From Gudongella sp964575895 (GTDB taxonomy: Bacteria > Bacillota > Clostridia > Tissierellales > Tissierellaceae): a stretch of 64,000 nucleotides of DNA. The stretch covers positions 1 to 64,000 of the forward strand of contig CAZNTE010000004.1 in assembly GCA_964575895.1 (NCBI GenBank). The letters run 5' to 3'. The notes under the pieces are model-generated. The model worked only from the letters and a program-made list of their open reading frames with translations. It was not told where the DNA came from and searched no databases. The translations under genes were made by a program, and so were the position numbers. Positions 44,943 through 53,758 of the stretch are shown piece by piece (the stretch's first letter is position 1; each line of letters opens with the position of its first letter).

Positions 44943-46587
44943 ATCCCCCAATGAATTCTCTTATAATTGAATTAGGTGGTATACACTCTTCTGCATCAAT
45001 CGATTTAAAATATTCCAAAAACCTTATTAGTTTCTTTGCCTCACTGTAGTATATACTTTCTCGTTTGATCTCTTTCAATAGGGGCAGAATGTACTTTTTC
45101 AATACGGACATTTCATAGACTAAGGATGAGTTAAACATTGCATCAGCCTGTTCCTGGAAAGGAAATATATGAAGCTCCTCTCCATTTCTTACTCCAGTCC
45201 ACATTTCAAATGTCCTTAGAGGAGGATTGCCTCTGTACTTTACATCCCTAACCATTCTCCTGATCAGTCTTGTGTCTGTTGTGGAAATTCTATTGTGATT
45301 ATCAATGTTTAATTGGGTTAGGGCAGAAATATATACCTTGAATTTATTTTTATCTGGAATATCCTTGGTTAATCTAGGATTCAGTCCGTGAATTCCCTCT
45401 ATCACTATGGGGTGATCCTTATCAACCTTAATAAACTTTCCAGAATTCTCTCTCTGACCAGTTACGAAATTGAACTTTGGTAGTTCTATTGATTCTCCTT
45501 CCAAAAGTGCAATTAGATCCATGTTGAATCTTTCCAAGTCTATGGCTTCTATAGCCTCGAAATCAGGATTTCCATCCTTATCCAAAGGAGTATCCTCTCT
45601 ATTTACAAAGTAATCATCCACAGATATGGACTTTGGTCTCTTTCCATTTACCTTTAATTGGGTGGATAAGCGCTTAGCGAATGTAGTCTTTCCAGAGGAA
45701 GATGGTCCTGCTATTAAAATTATTTTAATATCTGTATCCTCGCATATTTTATCAGCTATTTGAGCTATGCGCTTTTCCTGAAGTGCCTCAGATACTCTGA
45801 CTAAATCTCCTACTCTACCATTCATAATCTGTTGATTTAAAGATCCAATATTGGATAGATCTAATATTTCTAGCCAGTCGTTAGCTTCTTTGAATATTTT
45901 TGAGAGTTTCTTTTGATCTTTAAAGTTATCCATATTATAATTATTCTTCCTGCTTGGGAATAGAATTATAATACCAGGATAATAATATTTAAGTTTGAAT
46001 TCCTTTATATGGCCTGTTGAAGGTGCTAAATACCCATGGTAAGAGTCAGTATGCGTTCCAATTTTATATACGCTTACCATTTCCTTATCTATGGTGGATA
46101 GTAGTCTTACCTTGTCAAAGTATTTAAGCTCCTTATACAATTCAATTGCCTGAGTTCTGGGGATCTCCTCTCTCTCAATGGGAATATCCCTTCTAATTAT
46201 CTCATTCATTTTCTCTTCCAATTGGGCAGTCTCCTTGAAAGATATACCATTCTTATTATCCAGCTCAGCATATAATCCTGGTCCTAAAAAATGGTGGATG
46301 ATAGCATCATTATCTGGGAACAACTCCTTACATGCCATTATAAACACTGCAGATATGGTCTTGGTAAATATCCTGTACCCATCAACATCTCTATTGTTTA
46401 AGAATTTTATTGTCCATCCGTCTTCAGGGACTTTATAAAGTGGAAAAATTTCATTATTTATACGAGCTCCTAAAATATCCTTGTAACTCTCCTGAAAGAC
46501 CTTTTTAGCTACGCTCAATAGATTATCTTCATCATTTATTAATAATTCACCATAATCACCAACATGTACCCTTTTCTCACTGGTCAT
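44941..46587 (-). CDS. ThrRS-like/uridine kinase fusion (nucleoside kinase family)
   Basis: A 548-residue cytoplasmic protein with an N-terminal region like the TGS and editing domains of threonyl-tRNA synthetase (about 8-190, containing IHHFLGPGLYAEL) and a C-terminal uridine-kinase/PRK-type P-loop kinase with GPSSSGKT (about 297) and VDDYF. Such fusions are common in Clostridia; the kinase part would phosphorylate a nucleoside, and the role of the ThrRS-like part is unknown. GAGGTGA site. It follows the pseudouridine synthase by 12 bases. Confidence 0.85.
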   Translation of the reverse strand: MTSEKRVHVGDYGELLINDEDNLLSVAKKVFQESYKDILGARINNEIFPLYKVPEDGWTIKFLNNRDVDGYRIFTKTISAVFIMACKELFPDNDAIIHHFLGPGLYAELDNKNGISFKETAQLEEKMNEIIRRDIPIEREEIPRTQAIELYKELKYFDKVRLLSTIDKEMVSVYKIGTHTDSYHGYLAPSTGHIKEFKLKYYYPGIIILFPSRKNNYNMDNFKDQKKLSKIFKEANDWLEILDLSNIGSLNQQIMNGRVGDLVRVSEALQEKRIAQIADKICEDTDIKIILIAGPSSSGKTTFAKRLSTQLKVNGKRPKSISVDDYFVNREDTPLDKDGNPDFEAIEAIDLERFNMDLIALLEGESIELPKFNFVTGQRENSGKFIKVDKDHPIVIEGIHGLNPRLTKDIPDKNKFKVYISALTQLNIDNHNRISTTDTRLIRRMVRDVKYRGNPPLRTFEMWTGVRNGEELHIFPFQEQADAMFNSSLVYEMSVLKKYILPLLKEIKRESIYYSEAKKLIRFLEYFKSIDAEECIPPNSIIREFIGG

Positions 46588-46599
46588 TTACATCACCTC

Positions 46600-47565
46600 T
46601 TAAAATAGATTCTTTTCTATATTCTCCATCATCTTGCCTGCTGGTGCTATAAATTCTTTTCCATTTAAATACTCTAGGGGCGCTTCCAATCCATTGAACT
46701 CCAATCTATATCCATGTAGATACTGATTGTCCAGTCCATACTCATTATTAAATCTATCGTTAATACTTTTATCTCCATACTTTCTATCCCCTATTACATA
46801 GTAGCCCAAAGCCCTTAAATGGCTCCTAATCTGATGAGTTCTTCCTGTTATTAACTCAACTTCAAGAAGTGTATACCCATCTTTGTTCTTCAGTACCTTA
46901 AACTTAGTTGTTATCTCTTTTGTACCCTCATCTTCCTCATCCCAAATAGTTACCTTATTCCTATCCTCATCCTTAGTAAGGTAGGCGGTATCCTGAAAAT
47001 CTGCTTTAATGTTCCCTTTCACTATGGTTTTATAGTATTTATTTACCTTTCCTTCTTTTATAGCTTGATTCATAGCCTTAAGGGCGTCGTAGTTCTTTGC
47101 ACCGATAATTATTCCAGATGTATTTCTATCCAATCTATTACATATGGAAGGTGTAAAGGTTTTTTCAATCCTTGGTACATAATCACCTTTTTCTATTAAA
47201 TACATTATCATAGAATCTACTACATTCTCCTCAAACTCTTGTCCAGTACCATGGGAAAGGAGACCTGCAGCCTTGTTTATAAGCATTATATTGTCATCCT
47301 CATAGAGTATGCTTGGTTTAAGTTTAGATTTCCTAATTTGCTTCTTACCCTTGAATTTTTCTATTGTTTCATCGGATAAAAACAACTGCACAAGATCCCC
47401 CTCCACAACTATCATTTCGGGGTTAGCTTTTTTATCATTAACCTTGATATTCTTTTTTCTTATCATTTTATAGATAAATCCCGTTGATGCATCTTGTAGA
47501 TACTTTTTAAGAAATCTATCAAGTCTTTGTTCACTATCATTTTTCTCTATTCTAAGCTCTTTCAA
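46600..47565 (-). CDS. RluC/RluA-type pseudouridine synthase
   Basis: A 321-residue enzyme with an S4 RNA-binding domain (about 12-70) and RluA catalytic domain including ICNRLDRNTSG with nucleophilic Asp and GRTHQIRSHL. Probably modifies 23S rRNA. TTG start at 47565 with AAAAGGTGAT at a slightly long spacing. Paralogue of the protein at 22391; the two differ mainly in an N-terminal extension. Confidence 0.92.
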   Translation of the reverse strand: MKELRIEKNDSEQRLDRFLKKYLQDASTGFIYKMIRKKNIKVNDKKANPEMIVVEGDLVQLFLSDETIEKFKGKKQIRKSKLKPSILYEDDNIMLINKAAGLLSHGTGQEFEENVVDSMIMYLIEKGDYVPRIEKTFTPSICNRLDRNTSGIIIGAKNYDALKAMNQAIKEGKVNKYYKTIVKGNIKADFQDTAYLTKDEDRNKVTIWDEEDEGTKEITTKFKVLKNKDGYTLLEVELITGRTHQIRSHLRALGYYVIGDRKYGDKSINDRFNNEYGLDNQYLHGYRLEFNGLEAPLEYLNGKEFIAPAGKMMENIEKNLF

Positions 47566-47665
47566 AGTTTATATCACCTTTTCTTTTAGATTATGCTATA
47601 ATTATACTATAGATAAACTTAAAAGGGAAAGCATGGGAAACAATAACTTAAGAAAAGGTGAATTT

Positions 47666-48169
47666 ATGAAATTTATAGATAGAATTAGAGATTTTTTGTA
47701 TGATTCAATAGATTATGTGTTCATGTTTATAATTGTATTATTGGTAGTTGGAGTCATAGGCTGGAGATTAGATATATTATTTGCCAACGATGCTTTGGAT
47801 ATTCCCCAAAACCCAGTGCTTGTGGATAATTCTGGTAGAGATACTGAAGAAGATGACCCCATTGAAGAACCTGGAGATGAAGATCCAGATGGTGATACAG
47901 TGGATGATCCCAATGCTCCTTCTGATCCAACAACACCTACCAGTCCAACACCTTCTGGTGAAATTGTAAAGATTGTCATTCCTGAGGGCAGTTTGCCTAA
48001 TAAAATCGGCTTGATACTACAAGAGAATGGTGTTGTATCAAGTAGTAGAGACTTCATTTCCAAGGCAGTTGAACTTCACCTCGATACGAAATTAAAATCT
48101 GGAACCTTTGAGATTCAAAAGGGATTATCCCTTGATCAGGTTGTAAAAATAATAGCAAGACAAAACTAA
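47666..48169 (+). CDS. MltG-like protein lacking the lytic transglycosylase domain
   Basis: A 167-residue protein: N-terminal membrane helix (about 12-35), an acidic Asp/Pro/Thr-rich linker (about 45-95), and a C-terminal domain resembling the LysM-like subdomain of MltG (VIPEGSLPNKIGLILQENGVV, KLKSGTFEIQKGLSLDQVV). The catalytic YceG domain of MltG is absent, so it may bind wall or regulate but not cleave glycan. Start at 47666 with AAAAGGTG; the ATG at 47633 with AAAGGG is a real alternative. Confidence 0.72.
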   Translation: MKFIDRIRDFLYDSIDYVFMFIIVLLVVGVIGWRLDILFANDALDIPQNPVLVDNSGRDTEEDDPIEEPGDEDPDGDTVDDPNAPSDPTTPTSPTPSGEIVKIVIPEGSLPNKIGLILQENGVVSSSRDFISKAVELHLDTKLKSGTFEIQKGLSLDQVVKIIARQN

Positions 48170-48206
48170 AACTTCTAGGGTCCATTTCATTGGCCCTAGA
48201 AGTTTT
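48168..48206. terminator. Bidirectional terminator
   Basis: AAAACTTCTAGGG and CCCTAGAAGTTTT, 13-bp arms around a 13-base loop. It overlaps both stop codons of the convergent genes on either side. Confidence 0.8.
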
Positions 48207-48756
48207 AATATGTCTCATTAATATACTCATTGATTATGGAAACTCTCTTCTTATCGAAGAATACACCTTCTTGTTTGAGAATATCCAGAAGCCATTCCGC
48301 TTTGGAATGGAATATTGCCTCCTTGTAGTCCTTAAGCACCACCTCATATAGTTTGTCCTTCAAACCCTTGGATTCAACTTTTATAAAGTATGCCTCTACG
48401 TTTTTAAATTCAATAAGTCTTAATACTGCCAATGCAGACTTATCTTTCTCGTGGTAATAGTTATTACCCTTATTAAGGTAGGTGATGTAATACTTTTGAT
48501 GTTTTCTGGAATTTTTTATATCCTTAGCCAGCATCCTAAAATATTTCGCCAAAACATTATAGTATTGATAGTTGTACATTCCCTTTTCATAACTATCAAC
48601 CCTTAAAAATGGTTTAACATTCATACCTGTAACAAAATCATAATTGTACTGTAAAAACTCCTTTTTTGAAATATCTCCATTTTCATACTGTAGTATCAAT
48701 GATGATCTATTCTCAAAAAAGGTTTCAAATAATCCTTTTTTCCCGTGGTAAATCAA
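48205..48756 (-). CDS. Conserved-looking protein of unknown function
   Basis: A 183-residue, Tyr- and Lys-rich soluble protein with no membrane segment, signal peptide or motif that I recognise. TTG start with a GGGTG site, in a coding frame with consistent codon use. The stop overlaps a terminator arm. Confidence 0.7.
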   Translation of the reverse strand: MIYHGKKGLFETFFENRSSLILQYENGDISKKEFLQYNYDFVTGMNVKPFLRVDSYEKGMYNYQYYNVLAKYFRMLAKDIKNSRKHQKYYITYLNKGNNYYHEKDKSALAVLRLIEFKNVEAYFIKVESKGLKDKLYEVVLKDYKEAIFHSKAEWLLDILKQEGVFFDKKRVSIINEYINETY

Positions 48757-48810
48757 ATCTTACACCCATTCTAATTAATTGTCGTATTCTATAATCCATT
48801 ATATCATAAA

Positions 48811-49530
48811 TTATTGTCTTTTTAGTATATCAATTTCAAATTCACTTAATTCTCTATATTCACCTGGTTGTAAATTATCATCCAAATCCAATCCGCCCAT
48901 GGATATTCTCTTAAGATAAGTAACCTTCATACCCAGTGCTCCAAACATCCTTTTTACCTGATGATACTTTCCTTCAAGTATGGTTAAGTTAACCTTTGAT
49001 ACCCCATCACTATGGATTATTCCAAGAGTTGCAGGTAGGGTTTTATACCCATCATCAAGGGTGATCCCCTCTTTAAACTTATTATTGTAACTTTCATCCA
49101 CCAATCCTATAACTTCAACATAATAAGTTTTACCTACCTTTTTCTTTGGTGATAGAAGCTCATGGGCTAGTTTGCCATCATTTGATATTAAAAGTAATCC
49201 TTCTGTATCCTTATCTAATCTTCCCACAGGGAAGGGTTTGAAATTCTTGTAATAATCATCAAGAAGATCAATAACTAGAGACTCTCTTGGATCATCCGTG
49301 GATGATATCAATCCTTGAGGTTTATTCATCATTAGGTAAATATACTCTCTATACTCCACTGGTCTATTTAAATACTCAATGATGTCAACTTCAGGGTCTA
49401 CCTTAATGTCTGACGACTTAATTATATTACCATTTACCTTTATATGACCTTTTTTTGCATATTCTTTTATTTCTTTTCTACTGCCAACTCCCATATGTCC
49501 AAGTATTTTATCAATTCTTTCCTTCTTCAC
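48811..49530 (-). CDS. RsuA-type pseudouridine synthase
   Basis: A 239-residue enzyme: S4 domain (about 3-50, RIDKILGHMGVGSRKEIKEYAKKG) and RsuA/RluB catalytic domain with GRLDKDTEGLLL, the nucleophilic Asp in GRLD. Probable target 16S rRNA uridine, as in RsuA. GTG start with GAGGGG upstream. Confidence 0.92.
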   Translation of the reverse strand: MKKERIDKILGHMGVGSRKEIKEYAKKGHIKVNGNIIKSSDIKVDPEVDIIEYLNRPVEYREYIYLMMNKPQGLISSTDDPRESLVIDLLDDYYKNFKPFPVGRLDKDTEGLLLISNDGKLAHELLSPKKKVGKTYYVEVIGLVDESYNNKFKEGITLDDGYKTLPATLGIIHSDGVSKVNLTILEGKYHQVKRMFGALGMKVTYLKRISMGGLDLDDNLQPGEYRELSEFEIDILKRQ

Positions 49531-49559
49531 TCTTATTAACCCCTCTTATTACATAACTT

Positions 49560-49581
49560 AGGGGAGCTATTAGCTCCCCTT
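49560..49581 (-). terminator. Hairpin after the small P-loop gene
   Basis: AGGGGAGCTA / TAGCTCCCCT nearly perfect hairpin just after the P-loop gene. The T run is poor on the minus strand, so it may be a weak terminator or a transcript-stabilising hairpin. Confidence 0.5.
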
Positions 49582-49586
49582 GATAT

Positions 49587-50009
49587 TTATATTTCAATTT
49601 CGTAGCAGTACTGCTTAAGGTTATCTGGTATGGTATCCATTGTATAATCTATATTTATATAAAACTCAACTTCATATTTTGTAGCTATCTTATTCAAGGA
49701 ATCTATTAAGTATACTATATCTTTCAGTTCAAGATGCATAACCTTGTATATTCCATCAACATAAATCTTTTCAAGGTCATAATCCATCGCCATAATTCCA
49801 CACAAAAAGCCATAGAAACTTTGCACGTTAAGTACATTGAATTCCATGGCATTAATTAGACGAACATTGTAATTTAAACTGAAGATATGATTATCATCCA
49901 CATCAACAAAAGCAATATTTCCATTGCCCTCTAACATATCTTTGTTTGCGTTATCGATTAACCACTTTGTCTTTCCAGACCCTTTTGCACCTAAAATGAA
50001 TTTAACCAT
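49587..50009 (-). CDS. Small P-loop ATPase-like protein
   Basis: A 140-residue protein starting with a Walker A GAKGSGKT at residues 7-14. Similar clostridial proteins are often labelled PilT-like, but the body shows none of the PilT motifs, so I do not assign a pilus role. Walker B candidate: KIYVDGI. Start at the ATG at 50009 (AAGGTGG); a GTG at 50018 is less likely. Function unknown. Confidence 0.72.
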   Translation of the reverse strand: MVKFILGAKGSGKTKWLIDNANKDMLEGNGNIAFVDVDDNHIFSLNYNVRLINAMEFNVLNVQSFYGFLCGIMAMDYDLEKIYVDGIYKVMHLELKDIVYLIDSLNKIATKYEVEFYINIDYTMDTIPDNLKQYCYEIEI

Positions 50010-50050
50010 AATAACCACCTTACCTTTCTTTGTCTTTTTTTGTTCTGAGA

Positions 50051-51004
50051 TTAGAAATTAAAGTTTCTTAAGGCTTTTCCTCCAAGGTAGTTGAATCTCT
50101 TTCCCTGGAATGAATTTCTTTCTTCCATATTGCTGAGTATCTCATCCCTTATCTTCCACCATGATTCATTCCAATTTACAAAAATTGACCCCTCTTCAGG
50201 AGCTCTTCCTATTAATCTTTGAATGATAATATCTGGATTTAGATATTCTAAAAAGGTAATAACCCGACTTATATACTCATCCTTGGAAAAAAGTTTGAAT
50301 TCGCCTTGTTTAAACTGGTTTGCTAATGTGGTTCCTTCCATCAAGTACAGACTATGCATTTTTATTTCATCTACTTTCAGCGCAGATAAAATCTTTGCAG
50401 TTTCAATGACATCATCCATAGTATCCCATGGAAGATTTAATATAACATGGGTACAAACCCTAAGTCCATATGCCTTAATTCCATTACAGGCTTCTATAAA
50501 CTCTGCCAATGAATGTCCCCTGTTAATCTTTTTCAAACTATGATAGTTCGCAGTCTGTAGTCCTAACTCGATTGTTACATTTATACCCTTATTATACTGT
50601 ATATCACTTAAAAATTGCAAATATTTAAAATCAATGCAATCAGGTCTTGTAGATATTGAAATTTCAACAATATCATCCTGAATTGCCTCATTGATATACT
50701 CCTTAAAATTCTCTAAAGGCATATATGTGTTAGAAAAATTCTGAAAATATGCTATGAATTTTTCAGCCTTGTACTTCTTCCTTATATAGTCCATGTTTGT
50801 CTCTAGTTGCTTTTTTACTGGGGTACATGAAGATAGATTCTCAAAAGACCCTCCTTCTTCGCCACAGAAGGTACAACCCCCTTTACTAAGGTTCCCATCT
50901 CTATTGGGGCATGTCAAAGGAAGCTTTATAGGAAGCTTGTAGACCTTGACTCCATACTTATCTTTAAGATATTCAGAATATATGTTATATAATCTTTCAC
51001 CCAT
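50051..51004 (-). CDS. Radical SAM protein (YhcC/TIGR01212 type)
   Basis: A 317-residue radical SAM enzyme with the cluster motif C-x11-C-x2-C (Cys32, 44, 47, in TCPNRDGNLSKGGCTFC). The YhcC group is found in many bacteria and its substrate is unknown, possibly linked to wobble-base or RNA-related modification. ATG with GGTGAA. A HAD-phosphatase gene precedes it by 10 bases. Confidence 0.9.
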   Translation of the reverse strand: MGERLYNIYSEYLKDKYGVKVYKLPIKLPLTCPNRDGNLSKGGCTFCGEEGGSFENLSSCTPVKKQLETNMDYIRKKYKAEKFIAYFQNFSNTYMPLENFKEYINEAIQDDIVEISISTRPDCIDFKYLQFLSDIQYNKGINVTIELGLQTANYHSLKKINRGHSLAEFIEACNGIKAYGLRVCTHVILNLPWDTMDDVIETAKILSALKVDEIKMHSLYLMEGTTLANQFKQGEFKLFSKDEYISRVITFLEYLNPDIIIQRLIGRAPEEGSIFVNWNESWWKIRDEILSNMEERNSFQGKRFNYLGGKALRNFNF

Positions 51005-51014
51005 AATTTTTCAC

Positions 51015-51848
51015 CTACAATTTCAGCAGCTTTTCTAGAACATCAGCAACTCCAGAATGATTATTGTCCTTTTCAGTTATAATGTCTGCTGCATTTTTTA
51101 CTAGTTCACTTGAATTCTTCATTGCAATACCCAAGCCGGAATTAAGTATCATTTCAAGGTCATTGTTATCATCACCAATGGCAATGATCTCTTCTCTCTT
51201 TATCCCCTTAAGAGTGGCATATTCCAAAAGGCTCTTCCACTTACTTCCCAAAGGATTCATTGCCTCATACATGGCTTCTGCTATATATATTTTTTCAAGT
51301 ACATGAGAGCTATACCTATTAGGATATTTTTCATTGATCTCACTATAAAAACGATTCAAGACATCGGCTTTCCCAGGGTAAACCACAGCTAGGACCCTAT
51401 TCTGTGACAGAACTTCCTTTTGTGTTGTAACTAAATACCTCTTATCAGGTTCTCTTAAATAATTCATGTGGCTATTATTAACTTCATCCAACTCCACAAC
51501 CATATCAATTCCTTCATGGTACATATCCACATGGACAATACTGGTAAGTCCATACTTCTTGCCTTCTAGAATCATATCCTTGTAGGCATCAACATCTAGA
51601 AATTTAGCAAATATTAAGTGATCGTCCTCAGACCGTCTTACTATGTTTCCATTGTTTGCTAAAATAATCAAGTGATTATCCAACTCCTTTACCATTTCCT
51701 TGGCAGAGTAATATCTTCTTCCCGTTGCTATTACTACTTCATAACCAAGCTTAATGATTCTATTAATAATCTCCTTGTTCTCTTTACTAATCTGCCTGTC
51801 CTTATTTAAAAGAGTTCCATCTAAGTCAATAGCAATAAGTTTAAACAA
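51015..51848 (-). CDS. Cof-type HAD hydrolase
   Basis: A 277-residue haloacid-dehalogenase phosphatase: DLDGTLL (Asp8, Asp10), Lys and a C-terminal GDDNNDLEMI motif that coordinate Mg. The Cof subfamily dephosphorylates sugar phosphates, pyridoxal phosphate or related metabolites; the substrate is unknown. TTG start at 51848 with GGGAGAGG. Confidence 0.92.
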   Translation of the reverse strand: MFKLIAIDLDGTLLNKDRQISKENKEIINRIIKLGYEVVIATGRRYYSAKEMVKELDNHLIILANNGNIVRRSEDDHLIFAKFLDVDAYKDMILEGKKYGLTSIVHVDMYHEGIDMVVELDEVNNSHMNYLREPDKRYLVTTQKEVLSQNRVLAVVYPGKADVLNRFYSEINEKYPNRYSSHVLEKIYIAEAMYEAMNPLGSKWKSLLEYATLKGIKREEIIAIGDDNNDLEMILNSGLGIAMKNSSELVKNAADIITEKDNNHSGVADVLEKLLKL

Positions 51849-51871
51849 AATATCCTCTCCCTTATGTAAAA

Positions 51872-51902
51872 GAAAGTACTTTGCATTTGCAAAGTACTTT
51901 CA
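51872..51902 (-). terminator. Terminator of the DUF1292 gene
   Basis: GAAAGTACTTTGC and GCAAAGTACTTTC around a short loop with TTTTAC downstream on the minus strand. Confidence 0.8.
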
Positions 51903-51907
51903 CCTAA

Positions 51908-52246
51908 TTACTCTTCGTCATCCTCGAAATCGTCGTCGTCAGTGTATAGTGCATAGAATGCTTCTGAAACAAGGTCAAACTCTTCTTGGTCTTCGATTAA
52001 TTCTAACTCAAACTCTTCATCATCGATTTCTTTGTATTGATAAAGAAGAACTTCATCTTCCTCTTCATCTTCTCCCAATGGTAGTAATGCGATATACTCT
52101 TTATCCTCAACTTCGAAAATTCCTAGTACTCCACATTCTAATTCTGTATCATCATCTAGAGTAAGTGTTATTATCTCCATTTCCTCATGATCGTGGTCGT
52201 GGTCATGATTACAGTTTTCATCGTGCACGTGTTTGTGATCGCTCAT
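51908..52246 (-). CDS. DUF1292 domain protein with His-rich N-terminus
   Basis: A 112-residue acidic protein with a DUF1292 domain (about 24-100) of the YrzB type and unknown function. The N-terminus has seven His (4, 6, 8, 14, 16, 18, 20) and a Cys12 in an Asp/His pattern (HDENCNHDHDHDHEE), which suggests metal binding; not all DUF1292 proteins have it. ATG with AAAGGAG. Confidence 0.85.
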   Translation of the reverse strand: MSDHKHVHDENCNHDHDHDHEEMEIITLTLDDDTELECGVLGIFEVEDKEYIALLPLGEDEEEDEVLLYQYKEIDDEEFELELIEDQEEFDLVSEAFYALYTDDDDFEDDEE

Positions 52247-52318
52247 TATAATTCTCCTTTATTATTTATTTTCTATATTTATAGTACCCTATTTTTAGTC
52301 TACTACACAAGCTTTATC

Positions 52319-53758
52319 TTAATCTATTTTCTTCAAAACTTCAAGTAAAAGATTATATGATCTCTCAACTGAAGATATACTTATATTCTCCCCAGGGGCA
52401 TGAACTCCCCACATATTAGGTCCAAAGGAGACCATGTCAATATCACCTAAAACTGCATTGAACAAACCGGTTTCCAATCCAGCATGAATTGCTTCCACTT
52501 TAAGTTCCTCACCTGTTAATTCCTTATAGGCATCCTTGAACACTTCTCTAATATAAGAATCCTTCTTGTATTCCCAAGCAGGATATTCTCCGTAAAACTC
52601 AAATTCAAATCCCAGCATACCTGCAATTGTTTCAATTTGATTTGAAGTAAACTCCTTCAGACTTGAGTTAGAACTTCTAACAGCGCTTTCAAAAGTTACA
52701 TAACCTTCTACTGTCTTAACAACCCCAAGATTGTTAGAACTTTCAACAAGACCTTTAATGTCCTGGCTCATTCTTTGTACTCCACTTGGAATCAATATCA
52801 ATGCAGCAATTATCTTATCCCTCAAGTCAGCTGTAAAGGCTTCCTTTAGGTCCTCTCCCTTTTCCAAAGTTATACTTAGATCTGGATCTGAAGTCTGAAG
52901 CTCAGTTTTAATTAGTTTATTTATCTTTGAAACTATATCTTTAGCTTGGTCAAGTTTATCATCTTCTATTCCAAGTTTTGCCACAGCTAAACGAGGAATT
53001 GCATTGGATTTAGATCCACCATCTATATGGTATAGATCAAAATCAATTTCCTTTAAGCTATCAAGGACTCTACCTAATATTCTATTGGAGTTCCCTCTTT
53101 CTCTATCTATCTCCATACCTGAATGCCCACCTAGTAAACCACTCACCTTAAGTGTATAACCTGGTTTGCTGGAGTCTTTAAGCTCAATGGGAGCTTTTAC
53201 GATTACCCTTCTTCCACCAGCGCAACTAACTAGAATTACCCCTTCTTCTTCAGAGTCAATGTTTATTAATATCTTGCCATCAACTAAATCCTTATTAATG
53301 CTCCCAGCCCCTGTCATGCCAGATTCCTCATTGGTTGTAACAATTACCTCCAATGGAGGATGAGCTATATCCTTTGATTCTAGTATTGCCAATGCCATGG
53401 CAACTGCAATACCATTATCTGCACCCAGTGTTGTATAAGGTGCAATTAACAAGTCTTCCCTCACTTCCAAAGGTATGGGATCTTTTGTGAAGTCTATTTC
53501 GAAGTCATCAGCCTTCTCACATACCATGTCCATGTGCCCTTGAAGTATTACCCTCTTATTATTCTCATAGCCCTTTGATCCAGGCTTCTTAATTATTATG
53601 TTTAATGCTTCATCTTGATGTACTTCCAAGCCAAGCTCTTCTGCCACACCCTTTAGATAATCACTTACTCTTTTCTCATCATGTGAACATCTTGGAATTT
53701 TTGTCAATTCCTCGAAGTAATAAAATACTCTTTCTGGTTTTAGTCCTTTAGTTACCAA
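52319..53758 (-). CDS. pepD: Aminoacyl-histidine dipeptidase
   Basis: A 479-residue M20-type metallopeptidase. HGHMDMV (metal ligand), TLGADNG, TNEESG (catalytic Glu), and a later metal-binding region fit PepD. It hydrolyses dipeptides, especially Xaa-His. The TTG start at 53758 has GGGGGAG, and it overlaps the methyltransferase end by 11 bases. Confidence 0.95.
   Translation of the reverse strand: MVTKGLKPERVFYYFEELTKIPRCSHDEKRVSDYLKGVAEELGLEVHQDEALNIIIKKPGSKGYENNKRVILQGHMDMVCEKADDFEIDFTKDPIPLEVREDLLIAPYTTLGADNGIAVAMALAILESKDIAHPPLEVIVTTNEESGMTGAGSINKDLVDGKILINIDSEEEGVILVSCAGGRRVIVKAPIELKDSSKPGYTLKVSGLLGGHSGMEIDRERGNSNRILGRVLDSLKEIDFDLYHIDGGSKSNAIPRLAVAKLGIEDDKLDQAKDIVSKINKLIKTELQTSDPDLSITLEKGEDLKEAFTADLRDKIIAALILIPSGVQRMSQDIKGLVESSNNLGVVKTVEGYVTFESAVRSSNSSLKEFTSNQIETIAGMLGFEFEFYGEYPAWEYKKDSYIREVFKDAYKELTGEELKVEAIHAGLETGLFNAVLGDIDMVSFGPNMWGVHAPGENISISSVERSYNLLLEVLKKID

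Noticed and set aside
47713..48063. 116-residue minus-strand frame rich in Ser/Gly
   Set aside because: Antisense shadow of the acidic linker of the MltG-like gene.
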